Part shown: positions 16,300 to 26,173 of the stretch, piece after piece
Layout: the number at the start of each line of letters is the position of its first letter
Position numbering within the stretch: position 1 is the first letter of the stretch
Assembly (NCBI RefSeq): GCF_025195125.1
Contig: NZ_JAMGSL010000018.1
Coordinates: 1-64,000 of the forward strand
Origin: Streptomyces sp. Je 1-79
GTDB taxonomy: Bacteria; Actinomycetota; Actinomycetes; Streptomycetales; Streptomycetaceae
DNA: 64,000 nucleotides
Direction of reading: 5' to 3'
Program-made: the position numbers and the translations under genes
Notes under the pieces: model-generated
Database searches by the model: none
What the model was told of the DNA's origin: nothing
What the model saw: the letters and a program-made list of their open reading frames with translations, nothing else

Positions 16300-17703
16300 T
16301 CACCCCTGGGGGAGCGGGTCGGCCGGTGCGATGTTGTGGTTGAGGTGGAAGACGTTGTCGGGGTCGTACACGGCCTTGACGGCGGCGAGCCGGCGGTAGT
16401 TCTCGGCGCCGAAGCCCGAGACGATCCGCTCGTCGCCCTCGGAGCCGATGAAGTTCAGGTACACGGCCCCCGTCGACCACGGCTGCACCTCGGAGCGGAC
16501 GTCCCGGACCCACTGGACGGTACGGGCGTCGTCCGCCGGGTCCGTCCAGGTGGCGAAGGGATGCACGGCCCAGGGCGAGGAGCGCCACGGGATCGGGTGG
16601 TCGGCGGGCCCGTCCGCCACCGCACCGCCCATCAGGAACAGCACGTTCTGGGTGCCCGTGGGCATCGGGATCCGCGCGCCACCGGAGCAGAAGGCGTCCA
16701 CGGCCTCGTCCGGGAGACCGGTCAGGTACTCCGCCGACCAGTAGTTCCGCAGCCCCGGCGGATCGTCGATCATGCACTGGAGATCGGCGTACGCGATGTT
16801 CGTGACGACCTCCATCGCGCGGTCCCTCGCGAACAGGGGCGCCGCCAGCTCGCGGAGCTCGGTGACCGGGCCCGCGTAGGTGAACAGCGCGCCGCAGACC
16901 AGCTCGCCGACGAGGTGCTCGGGTACGAACGGCTCGGGCGGCGCGGGGAAGTAGATGATCCCGCCGCCCACCTCGTCCGGGGCGGACTCGCCCACGTCAC
17001 GGAAGGCGCGCACCACCTCGGGGGCTTCCTCCGGCAGGTAGAAGAGCATGGCGATGCTCATCTCCGGAAGCTCGTGCAGCCGCAGGGTGAGCGAGGTCGC
17101 CACGCCGAAGTTGCCGCCGCCGCCGTGCAGCGCCCAGAACAGCTCCGGGTTCTCGTCCTCGTCCGTGTGCACGTGCTTGCCCTCGGCGGTGATCAGGTCG
17201 GCGGCGAGGAGGTTGTCGCAGGCGAGCCCGAACTTCCGCTCCAGCCAGCCCGATCCGCCGCCCAGCGTGAAGCCGCCCACCCCCGTCGTGGACACCCGGC
17301 CACCGGTCGTCGCCAGACGGAACGGCTGGGTCGCGTGGTCCAGATGACTCATGGTCGCCCCGCCCTCGACCCGCACCGTCAGGTGCTCGGGGTCGGCGAC
17401 GACCGCGTGCATCCGCCGCAGGTCGATCACGAGCCCGTCGTCGACGACGGAGGCCCCGGCGACGCTGTGCCCGCCGCCGCGCACGGCGATGGGCAGCTCG
17501 GTCTCCCGGCCGAAGAGGACGGCGTTGGAGACGTCGTCCGCGGTCTCGCACTGGGCGATGACCGTCGGACGACGGTCGATCATGCCGTTGTGGATCTTCC
17601 GGGCCTCGTCGTAACCGGGGTCGCCGGGCACGTACACCTCGCCGGCCAGATCCTCACGGAGTCCGGCGAGGGCGCTGTCCGGAACGTTGGTGCGGGGAGC
17701 CAT
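16300..17703 (-). CDS. FAD-binding oxidoreductase, berberine-bridge-enzyme type (PCMH + BBE)
   Basis: Encodes 467 aa from ATG 17703. The FAD-binding PCMH domain (about 40-215) has the RGGGHSVAG motif, whose His is the usual 8-alpha-linked flavin attachment, and GGFTLGGGSGWLERKFGL. The BBE C-terminal motif is YDPDNVFHLNHNI at about residue 450. There is no signal peptide, so it is probably cytosolic. These enzymes oxidise alcohols, sugars or natural-product intermediates; the substrate is not readable here. Its Shine-Dalgarno AAGGGGGG lies in a hairpin with CCCCCC upstream. Confidence 0.92.
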   Translation of the reverse strand: MAPRTNVPDSALAGLREDLAGEVYVPGDPGYDEARKIHNGMIDRRPTVIAQCETADDVSNAVLFGRETELPIAVRGGGHSVAGASVVDDGLVIDLRRMHAVVADPEHLTVRVEGGATMSHLDHATQPFRLATTGGRVSTTGVGGFTLGGGSGWLERKFGLACDNLLAADLITAEGKHVHTDEDENPELFWALHGGGGNFGVATSLTLRLHELPEMSIAMLFYLPEEAPEVVRAFRDVGESAPDEVGGGIIYFPAPPEPFVPEHLVGELVCGALFTYAGPVTELRELAAPLFARDRAMEVVTNIAYADLQCMIDDPPGLRNYWSAEYLTGLPDEAVDAFCSGGARIPMPTGTQNVLFLMGGAVADGPADHPIPWRSSPWAVHPFATWTDPADDARTVQWVRDVRSEVQPWSTGAVYLNFIGSEGDERIVSGFGAENYRRLAAVKAVYDPDNVFHLNHNIAPADPLPQG

Positions 17704-17709
17704 GGGATG

Positions 17710-17728
17710 CCCCCCTTTCCGAGGGGGG
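17710..17728 (-). promoter_or_regulatory. C6/G6 hairpin sequestering the RBS of the FAD oxidase gene
   Basis: On the minus strand CCCCCC (17728-17723), a 7-nt loop TCGGAAA and GGGGGG (17715-17710) can pair. The G-run is the only plausible Shine-Dalgarno of the ATG at 17703, so folding would occlude it. Confidence 0.5.
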
Positions 17729-17772
17729 ACAGGTCCCTTTCAGCCTATTCCGGGGCGCTCTTTCCCGCGCCC

Positions 17773-17829
17773 CAACCGCCCGTACGCCCGCCTCAACCGC
17801 CCGTACGCCCGCCTCAACCGCCGTACGCG
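17773..17829 (-). repeat. 21-bp tandem repeats spanning the GH15 stop codon
   Basis: On the plus strand, copies CAACCGCCCGTACGCCCGCC+T lie at 17773-17793 and 17794-17814, with a shorter third copy at 17815-17829 that forms the last codons and stop of the GH15 gene on the minus strand. Confidence 0.88.
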
Positions 17830-19616
17830 CCGCTCGCGGTCAGCCGCAGCGCCGTGTCGATCAGCGGAACGTGGCTGAAGGCCTGCGGGAAGTTCCCCAC
17901 CTGGCGCTGCAGCCGCGAGTCCCACTCCTCCGCGAGGAGTCCGAGGTCGTTACGGAGCGCCAGCAGCCGCTCGAAGAGCTTGCGGGCCTCGTCCACCCGC
18001 CCGATCATCGCCAGGTCGTCGGCGAGCCAGAACGAGCACGCCAGGAAGGCGCCCTCGTCGCCCTCCAGGCCGTCCACGCCGGCGTCCTCGCCCGCGGTCG
18101 GGTAGCGCAGCACGAAGCCGTCCTCGGTGGACAGCTCCCGCTGGATCGCCTCGATCGTGCCGATGACCCGCTTGTCGTCCGGCGGCAGGAAGCCCATCTG
18201 CGGAATCAGCAGCAGCGAGGCGTCCAGCTCCTTGGAGCCGTACGACTGCGTGAACGTGTTCCGCTCCTTGTCGTAGCCCTTCTCGCAGACGTCCCGGTGG
18301 ATCTCGTCGCGCAGCTCGCGCCAGCGCTCCAGCGGGCCGTCGGCGTCCCCGGACTCGATGAGCTTGATGGTGCGGTCGACCGCCACCCAGGCCATCACCT
18401 TGGAGTGCACGAAGTGGCGACGCGGCCCGCGCACCTCCCAGATGCCCTCGTCCGGCTCGTTCCAGTGGGTCTCCAGGTAGCGGATCAGCTTGAGCTGGAG
18501 CAGCGAGGCGTAGTCGTTGCGGGAGAGCCCCGTCATGTGCGCCAGGTGCAGGGCCTCGGTGACCTCGCCGTACACGTCCAGCTGGAGCTGGTTGGCCGCC
18601 CCGTTGCCGACCCGGACCGGGCCGGAGTTCTCGTACCCCGGCAGCCAGTCGAGCTCGGCCTCGCCCAGCTCACGCTCGCCCGCGATCCCGTACATGATCT
18701 GCAGGTTCTCCGGGTCGCCCGCGACCGCCCGGAGCAGCCAGTCCCGCCAGGCGCGGGCCTCTTCGCGGTAGCCGGTGCGCAGCATCGACGACAGGGTGAT
18801 CGCCGCGTCGCGCAGCCAGGTGTAGCGGTAGTCCCAGTTCCGTACGCCCCCGATCTCCTCCGGCAGGGAGGTGGTCGGCGCGGCGACGATCCCGCCCGTC
18901 GGGGCGTAGGTCAGCGCCTTCAGCGTGATCAGCGAGCGGACCACGGCCTCCCGGTAGGGGCCGTGGTACGTGCAGTGCTCCACCCACTCCCGCCAGAAGT
19001 CCTCGGTCGCCTCCAGCGAGCCCTCGGGGTCCGGCAGGGCGGGCGCCTCCTTGTGCGAGGGCTGCCAGCTGATGGTGAAGGTGACCCGGTCGCCGGGCGT
19101 GACGGTGAAGTCCGAGTACGTCGTGAGGTCCTTGCCGTGCGTCTCGGCGTCCATGTCCAGCCACACCGAGTCGGGGCCCGCGACGGCGACCGTGCGGTCC
19201 CCGACCTTGTGCACCCACGGCACCACCCGTCCGTAGCTGAACCGCATCCGAAGCGCGGAGTGCATCGGGACCCGGCCCGAGATGCCCTCCACGATCCGGA
19301 TCAGCTGCGGCGCGCCGTCGCGCGGCGGCATGAAATCGGTCACCCGGACCGTGCCGCGCGGGGTGTCCCACTCGGACTCCAGGATGAGCGAGTCGCCGCG
19401 GTACCGGCGGCGGTCGGCGGGCGCCGGGGGAGCGCCGTTGGGGCCGGCGGGGCCGACCCGCCAGAATCCGTGTTCCTCCGTGCCGAGGAGACCCGCGAAG
19501 ACGGCATGCGAGTCGAAGCGGGGCAGGCAGAGCCAGTCGACACTGCCGTCCCGGCAGACCAGGGCGGCGGTCTGCATGTCTCCGATGAGTGCGTAATCCT
19601 CGATGCGCCCGGCCAC
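17814..19616 (-). CDS. Glycoside hydrolase family 15 protein (glucoamylase/trehalase-like)
   Basis: Encodes 600 aa from GTG 19616 (MAGRIEDYALIGDMQ) with GGAGAG upstream. The N-terminal beta-sandwich (about 1-200, with YALIGDMQTAALV and GSVDWLCLPRFDS) leads to an (alpha/alpha)6 catalytic barrel with GGVRNWDYRYTWLRDAA (about 263), FVHSKVMAWVAVDR (about 405) and the closing EEWDSRLQRQVGNFPQAFSH motif. Actinobacterial members include intracellular trehalases acting on alpha,alpha-trehalose; starch-type substrates are also possible. No signal peptide, so cytosolic. The 3' end is followed by tandem repeats containing its stop. Confidence 0.94.
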   Translation of the reverse strand: MAGRIEDYALIGDMQTAALVCRDGSVDWLCLPRFDSHAVFAGLLGTEEHGFWRVGPAGPNGAPPAPADRRRYRGDSLILESEWDTPRGTVRVTDFMPPRDGAPQLIRIVEGISGRVPMHSALRMRFSYGRVVPWVHKVGDRTVAVAGPDSVWLDMDAETHGKDLTTYSDFTVTPGDRVTFTISWQPSHKEAPALPDPEGSLEATEDFWREWVEHCTYHGPYREAVVRSLITLKALTYAPTGGIVAAPTTSLPEEIGGVRNWDYRYTWLRDAAITLSSMLRTGYREEARAWRDWLLRAVAGDPENLQIMYGIAGERELGEAELDWLPGYENSGPVRVGNGAANQLQLDVYGEVTEALHLAHMTGLSRNDYASLLQLKLIRYLETHWNEPDEGIWEVRGPRRHFVHSKVMAWVAVDRTIKLIESGDADGPLERWRELRDEIHRDVCEKGYDKERNTFTQSYGSKELDASLLLIPQMGFLPPDDKRVIGTIEAIQRELSTEDGFVLRYPTAGEDAGVDGLEGDEGAFLACSFWLADDLAMIGRVDEARKLFERLLALRNDLGLLAEEWDSRLQRQVGNFPQAFSHVPLIDTALRLTASGAYGG

Positions 19617-20036
19617 GTGCTCTCTCCAGATCGAACGGCCACGTCCGCCCCGCAGGGCGCTTGCTACAGGTCAGCGGTCAGGTCGGCGGTCAACTGATCG
19701 TTGACGCTCGGCGGCGAGTGTCCGAGCAGGATACGACGCATCTCGTTGCGTTCTCGTCACGTCGTTGCTCCGATCGGATGAGCAGGGCTTGACGCCGCGA
19801 GAACCCCCGGCGCCGAGTCGTGCACCCGGCGGGCGCGTCGCCATCCGTGTGCACTCGACTGCCCCGTGTGGCCGGAAGCAGTCTCCCGATGTCGCTGATA
19901 CCCTGGTACCCCGTGGACCGGTGGGAAACGGCGACAGCCGAGCCCCCGCAACCGCAGCGACGGCACCCCCCGATTCTTCCGGAGGGGACGCCGGAACGCA
20001 CCTCCAGAACGCGACCACGGGAGCCCCCTCTTGGCG
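19617..20036 (+). other. Intergenic region between GH15 and pyrG
   Basis: This divergent 420-bp gap holds the GH15 start signals on the minus strand, the dyad GTCAAC-TGATC-GTTGAC at 19689-19705 (a possible operator), and TACCCT at 19899-19904 as a candidate pyrG -10. No credible short gene or RNA structure was recognised. The pyrG mRNA leader would be about 125 nt. Confidence 0.5.
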
Positions 20037-21701
<1,665 letters not shown>

Positions 21702-21718
21702 TACGAGGAGTTAACGTT

Positions 21719-21759
21719 GCCGGGGTACAGGTCCTTCCGGGACCGGTACCCCGGCTTTC
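21719..21759 (+). terminator. Terminator after pyrG
   Basis: GCCGGGGTAC-A-GGTCC pairs with GGACC-G-GTACCCCGGC around a 5-nt loop, with one A/G mismatch, and is followed by TTTCG. It begins 17 nt after the pyrG stop. Confidence 0.85.
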
Positions 21760-21786
21760 GCGTGTGGCTCGTGTGGGAGGACGCAG

Positions 21787-22413
21787 ATGGAGTTGCAGGA
21801 CACCCCTGAGGAGTGGCGGATCGTCGCGACGACGACCCCCTTCCAGGGAAACAAGACGAGTGTCCGCACGGACGACGTGGTCATGCCCGACGGCACGGTC
21901 GCGCGCCGCGACTACCAGGTCCACCCCGGCTCGGTGGCCGTCGTCGCCCTCGACGACCGGGACCGGGTGCTGCTGCTGAAGCAGTACCGGCACCCCGTGC
22001 GGCAGAAGCTCTGGGAGATCCCGGCCGGTCTCCTCGACGTGCCGGGGGAGAACCCGCTGCACGCCGCGGAGCGGGAGCTGTACGAGGAGGCGCACGTCAA
22101 GGCGGAGGACTGGCGGGTCCTGGTGGACGTGTACACGACGCCCGGCGGCTGCGACGAGGCGGTCCGCGTCTTCCTGGCACGGGACCTGTCGGAGGCTCAG
22201 GGCGAACGCTTCGACGTCGCCGACGAGGAGGCCGACATGGAGCTGGCCCGGGTTCCGCTCGCGGACGTGGTCCGGGGGGCGCTCGCCGGCGAGCTCCACA
22301 ACAACTGCCTGGTCGTGGGGGTGCTTTCGCTGGCGGCGGCCCGCGCGGGCGACGGACTCGACGCGCTGCGCCCGGCGGACGCGCCCTGGCCGGCCCGCCC
22401 CTTCGAGGCGTAG
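21787..22413 (+). CDS. Nudix hydrolase, ADP-ribose pyrophosphatase-like
   Basis: Encodes 208 aa from ATG 21787, with GGGAGGAC upstream. The WRIVATTTPFQGNK N-terminus, LLLKQYRHPVRQKLWEIPAGLLD core and Nudix helix AAERELYEEAHV match the NudF/ADPRase subfamily, which splits ADP-ribose to AMP and ribose-5-phosphate. The usual Gly of the EExG motif is His here, a mild variation; the catalytic Glu residues (RELYEE) are kept. The pyrG-nudix adjacency is conserved in actinobacteria including mycobacteria. Cytosolic. Confidence 0.92.
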   Translation: MELQDTPEEWRIVATTTPFQGNKTSVRTDDVVMPDGTVARRDYQVHPGSVAVVALDDRDRVLLLKQYRHPVRQKLWEIPAGLLDVPGENPLHAAERELYEEAHVKAEDWRVLVDVYTTPGGCDEAVRVFLARDLSEAQGERFDVADEEADMELARVPLADVVRGALAGELHNNCLVVGVLSLAAARAGDGLDALRPADAPWPARPFEA

Positions 22414-22426
22414 GGGCCACGCGCCG

Positions 22427-22465
22427 TGTGGGCAATCGTCCCGCCCAGCGGAACGAATGCCCACA
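22427..22465. repeat. 39-nt imperfect palindromic hairpin element
   Basis: TGTGGGCA-A-TCGTCCCGC, a 3-nt loop CCA, then GCGGAACGA-A-TGCCCACA. The arms pair over 17 bp with one A/A mismatch and one wobble. There is no T-tail. I recall similar GTGGGCA...TGCCCAC elements repeated in other Streptomyces intergenic regions. It may act as terminator for the Nudix gene or as a dispersed repeat. Confidence 0.75.
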
Positions 22466-22624
22466 ACGGTGTACGTGCGGTCTGAACATCTGCTGATCCG
22501 ATCGGGGGACCTGTCCGCCCCGCCCCGCCGGGTCGGGCACACGCCCTGAACTACGCTCGGGATCACCCGTGCGGAGACCCCCCGCGGGGATCGGCTCGTG
22601 CGCAGGTGGACGGGAGCGTGGCCC

Positions 22625-24610
22625 GTGACGGATCAGGCGGTGGCAGCGGGCGGGGTGCGGAACTTCTTCGGGCGGCAGCGGGAGTTGAAAGCCCTCCGCG
22701 CCGACATCGAACGGACCGGACTCGACACCCTCGCCGGCCACAAGGCCCCCCGCGCGCGCGTCCTGCTGATCGCCGGCCGCCCGGGCTCCGGCCGGACGCG
22801 GCTCGCCCAGGAGCTCGTCGCGGGATTCGGCACCGCCTACCCCGACGGAGTCTTCCGCGCCCGGCTCACCGACCCCGGCGGGGAGCCGGTCCCGACCGCG
22901 CGCGTCGCCCAGGGGCTCCTCCAGGACCTGGGCGTCGCCGAACCGCCCGGCGCCGGGGAGGACGAGCTGACCGAACTGATCCGCGAGGCCCTCGCCGAAC
23001 GCCGCTGCGTGCTCGTCCTCGACGACTGCGTCGACGCCGAACAGGTCGACCCGCTGATCCCGGACAACCCCGACGCCCTCGTCGTCGCCGTCGCCAAGGG
23101 TCCGCTCACCGGGATCCCCGACGTCCGGCCCTGCACCCTCGGCGGCCTCGACCCCAAGTCGGCCATCGAAATGCTCACCTCCTTCACCGGCTCCGTCCGC
23201 GTGACGGTCGACCCGCAGGCCGCCGAGACCCTCGCCGAGGAGTGCGGCGGCCAGCCCGCCGCCGTCGTCCTCGCCGGCGGCTGGCTCGGCGCCCGCCCGA
23301 AGGCGTCCGTCGCCGACCTCGCCAAACGGCTGCGCGCCCTCACCGGCGACCCGCTCTCCCGCGCGTTCCACCTGGTCCACGAATCCCTGGCGGGGCCCGC
23401 CGCCCGGATACTGCGCTACGTCACCCTCGCCCCGCTCGGCCGGGCCGACGCCCACACCGCCTCCGCCCTGGCCGGATGCTCCGTCTCGGCGGCTTCGAGC
23501 ACCCTGGCCGACCTCGCCGGGCTGTGCCTCCTCGCCGAGGTCGAGGACGGCCAGTACGAGGTGCCCGGACACCTCGTCCCTCTCCTCCGCGAGCGGATGG
23601 AGGAGCGCGACCGGCCCGCCGAGGTGCAGCTCGCCCGCGCCCGGATGCTGGAGCGGACCGTACGGCTCCTCCAGTCCTGCCGCGCGGTCACCGAGCCCGA
23701 GGGGTCCGCGGCCCGCAAGAAGCTCGCCGGACTGCCCCGTGCCCTGCGCTTCCCGACCGTGCCCGCCGCCGCCGAGTGGCTCGACAGCCGCCGGCCCGTG
23801 CTGCTCGCCTCCGCCCGCCTCGCCGTCGCCGACGGCGAGCTCGACACCCTGGCCCGCCGGCTCGTCGCCGCCCACGTCAGGGCCGAGACCGCGCACCGGG
23901 ACGCCGAGGCGGCCGCGCCCGTCCTCTACGGCCTGCACCGCCTGGTCCTGGACGTCGCCGAGCGGCGCGGACTGCACCGGGAACGGGCCGCCGCGCTGCT
24001 GAACCTCGCCGATCTCGACGCCAGGACCGGCCGCACCCAGGACGCGCTGACCCGCTACCGGGCCGCTCTGGACGCCGGCCGGGCCGCGAACGACCCGTAC
24101 GCGATCGGCCGCGCGATGGAATCCGTAGGCGGTTCCTACCAGGAGCTCGGGGACTGGCAGCGGGCCGGCGACTGGTACGGGCGTGCGCTCGCCCAGCGCC
24201 TCGCCCGTGACGAGCGGGCCGACCAGGCCCGGCTGTACGCACGCCTCGGCACCGTGCACACCTACGCGGGCCGCTACGGCGAGGCGCTGCGGCACTGGCG
24301 CGCCGCCGCCGCGGGCTACCGGCGGCTGGCCGATCTCCCCGGCCACGCGCGGGCGTTGAGCGAGGCCGCCCGGGTCCAGGAGTACGCCGGGCGGCCCGAG
24401 GAGTCCCTGCGGACCTGCGAGGAGGCAGTGGAGTGGGCCCGGCGCGCCCAGGACGTGCGGCTCCAGGCGGCGCTGCAGCTCCGGCTGGCCGACACCCTCG
24501 ATCGGCTCGGAGACCCCGCGGCGGCCGGTCTGCACCGGTCCGCGGCCGAAAGACTCCTTGGAAGCGACACTTCCGCCTGCGAAATCCGCAGTGCTTCCGC
24601 CGAAGATTAA
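22625..24610 (+). CDS. STAND/NB-ARC-like ATPase with C-terminal TPR repeats
   Basis: Encodes 661 aa from GTG 22625, chosen for GGGAG 8 nt upstream; an in-frame GTG at 22598 is possible. FFGRQRELKAL leads into a P-loop, LLIAGRPGSGRTRLAQEL, and Walker B VLVLDDCVD, then a GGLDPKSAIEML and CGGQPAAVVLAGGWLG segment as in NB-ARC ATPases. Residues about 430-640 form TPR repeats (YRAALDAGRAANDPYAIGRA, RYGEALRHWRAAAAGYR). The P-loop Lys is Arg. The family includes regulators and signalling scaffolds. The DNA-binding domain seen in AfsR/SARP proteins is absent. Function unknown. Confidence 0.88.
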   Translation: MTDQAVAAGGVRNFFGRQRELKALRADIERTGLDTLAGHKAPRARVLLIAGRPGSGRTRLAQELVAGFGTAYPDGVFRARLTDPGGEPVPTARVAQGLLQDLGVAEPPGAGEDELTELIREALAERRCVLVLDDCVDAEQVDPLIPDNPDALVVAVAKGPLTGIPDVRPCTLGGLDPKSAIEMLTSFTGSVRVTVDPQAAETLAEECGGQPAAVVLAGGWLGARPKASVADLAKRLRALTGDPLSRAFHLVHESLAGPAARILRYVTLAPLGRADAHTASALAGCSVSAASSTLADLAGLCLLAEVEDGQYEVPGHLVPLLRERMEERDRPAEVQLARARMLERTVRLLQSCRAVTEPEGSAARKKLAGLPRALRFPTVPAAAEWLDSRRPVLLASARLAVADGELDTLARRLVAAHVRAETAHRDAEAAAPVLYGLHRLVLDVAERRGLHRERAAALLNLADLDARTGRTQDALTRYRAALDAGRAANDPYAIGRAMESVGGSYQELGDWQRAGDWYGRALAQRLARDERADQARLYARLGTVHTYAGRYGEALRHWRAAAAGYRRLADLPGHARALSEAARVQEYAGRPEESLRTCEEAVEWARRAQDVRLQAALQLRLADTLDRLGDPAAAGLHRSAAERLLGSDTSACEIRSASAED

Positions 24611-24756
24611 TGCTTTGCAAGGCTAGACACGGGGAACTCCTTCATTAGACTGGGCGGGCCGCGATCGACCGCGGTCTGCCCCGGTGCGCGGTAGTGCATC
24701 CGGGTATGTATCGCAGTGCACCCCCGTTTCCCCTGATTCAAGGACCGTGATCGACG

Positions 24757-25872
24757 ATGAAGGTCGGCATCCCCCGCGAGGTCAAGAACAACGAGTTCCG
24801 CGTGGCCATCACCCCCGCCGGTGTCCACGAGCTCGTCCGCAACGGCCACCAGGTCTTCGTCGAGCAGAACGCCGGTGCGGGCTCCTCGATCACGGACCTG
24901 GAGTACGTCTCCGCCGGCGCCCAGATCCTGCCCACCGCGGACGAGGTCTGGGCCATCGCCGACCTGCTGCTGAAGGTCAAGGAGCCGATCGCGGAGGAGT
25001 ACCACCGCCTCCGCAAGGACCAGACCCTCTTCACGTACCTGCACCTCGCCGCCTCCCGCGAGTGCACGGACGCGCTGCTGGAGTCCGGCACCACCGCCAT
25101 CGCGTACGAGACCGTCGAGACCGCGAACCGCGCCCTGCCGCTGCTCGCCCCGATGTCCGAGGTCGCGGGCCGTCTGGCCCCGCAGGTCGGCGCCTACCAC
25201 CTGATGCGCTCGGTCGGCGGCCGCGGCGTGCTCCCCGGCGGCGTCCCCGGCACCCACGCCGGCGAGTGCGTCGTCATCGGCGGCGGCGTCTCCGGCTGGA
25301 ACGCCACCCAGATCGCCGTCGGCATGGGCTTCCACGTGACCCTGCTCGACCGCGACATCAACAAGCTCCGCGAGGCCGACAAGATCTTCGGCACCAAGGT
25401 GAAGACGATCGTCTCCAACGCCTTCGAGCTGGAGAAGGCCGTCGTCGAGGCCGATCTCGTCATCGGCGCCGTCCTCATCCCGGGCGCCAAGGCCCCGAAG
25501 CTGGTCACCAACGAGCTCGTCGCCAAGATGAAGCCCGGAAGTGTCCTTGTCGACATCGCGATCGACCAGGGCGGCTGCTTCGAGGACTCGCACCCGACCA
25601 CCCACGCCGAGCCGACCTTCCAGGTCCACAACTCGGTCTTCTACTGCGTCGCCAACATGCCCGGCGCGGTCCCGAACACCTCCACCTACGCCCTCACCAA
25701 CGCCACGCTGCCCTACATCGTGTCGCTGGCGAACAACGGCTGGGTCGAGGCGCTGCGCCGCGACGCCGCGCTGGCCCTGGGCCTCAACACCCATGACGGC
25801 AAGGTGGTTTACAAGGAGGTCGCCGAGGCGCACGGCCTCGACCACGTCGAGCTGGCGACCCTCCTGGGCTGA
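24757..25872 (+). CDS. ald: Alanine dehydrogenase
   Basis: Encodes 371 aa from ATG 24757. The start MKVGIPREVKNNEFRVA and the NAD-binding motif VVIGGGVSGWNATQIAVGMG (about 170-190) are diagnostic, as are the active-site blocks LFTYLHLAA and KEPIAEEY. The enzyme interconverts L-alanine and pyruvate with NAD, a route for nitrogen assimilation or alanine catabolism, in the cytosol as a hexamer. The 146-bp upstream gap contains AAGGA 11 nt before the ATG. It has full normal length. Confidence 0.97.
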   Translation: MKVGIPREVKNNEFRVAITPAGVHELVRNGHQVFVEQNAGAGSSITDLEYVSAGAQILPTADEVWAIADLLLKVKEPIAEEYHRLRKDQTLFTYLHLAASRECTDALLESGTTAIAYETVETANRALPLLAPMSEVAGRLAPQVGAYHLMRSVGGRGVLPGGVPGTHAGECVVIGGGVSGWNATQIAVGMGFHVTLLDRDINKLREADKIFGTKVKTIVSNAFELEKAVVEADLVIGAVLIPGAKAPKLVTNELVAKMKPGSVLVDIAIDQGGCFEDSHPTTHAEPTFQVHNSVFYCVANMPGAVPNTSTYALTNATLPYIVSLANNGWVEALRRDAALALGLNTHDGKVVYKEVAEAHGLDHVELATLLG

Positions 25873-26173
25873 GCTCCTTAGACGTCGCGTCAACCCGCGC
25901 CGTCAACCTCACGCATCCGGCCACTTCCGGGGCGCCGGGCAACTCGCCTCGAACGTAACCCTTTAACCGTTTCGCACACCCCCGAAACGTACGGATGCAT
26001 GGCTGCGCACCCTTGACAGAGAGGTGTTCGGTTGCCGACACATCGGGCCGGGTCCGGCGGATTGTGTTGCTGCGGAGCGGTGACACGCCATAGAGTCGCC
26101 AACCGTCGGCATGGTGCCACGCTGACCTATCGATAAATGTTCCTGGCCACAATCCAAGGAGGTAAGACGACTT
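25873..26173 (+). other. Intergenic region between ald and parA
   Basis: A 301-bp gap. It holds a promoter candidate for parA (26067-26096), a second TTGACA at 26013-26018 without a good -10, a small hairpin CGTTTCG/CGAAACG after ald near 25967-25988, and the strong parA RBS AAGGAGGT at 26157-26164. I see no parS-like GTTTCACGTGAAAC site and no small gene. Confidence 0.5.
26067..26096 (+). promoter_or_regulatory. Candidate parA promoter
   Basis: TTGCTG (26067-26072), an 18-bp spacer and TAGAGT (26091-26096) match a vegetative sigma-70-like promoter. The predicted leader to the GTG at 26174 is about 70 nt. Confidence 0.5.

Noticed and set aside
25873..26173. parS centromere site before parA
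   Set aside because: No GTTTCACGTGAAAC-like sequence was found in the gap or adjacent genes.
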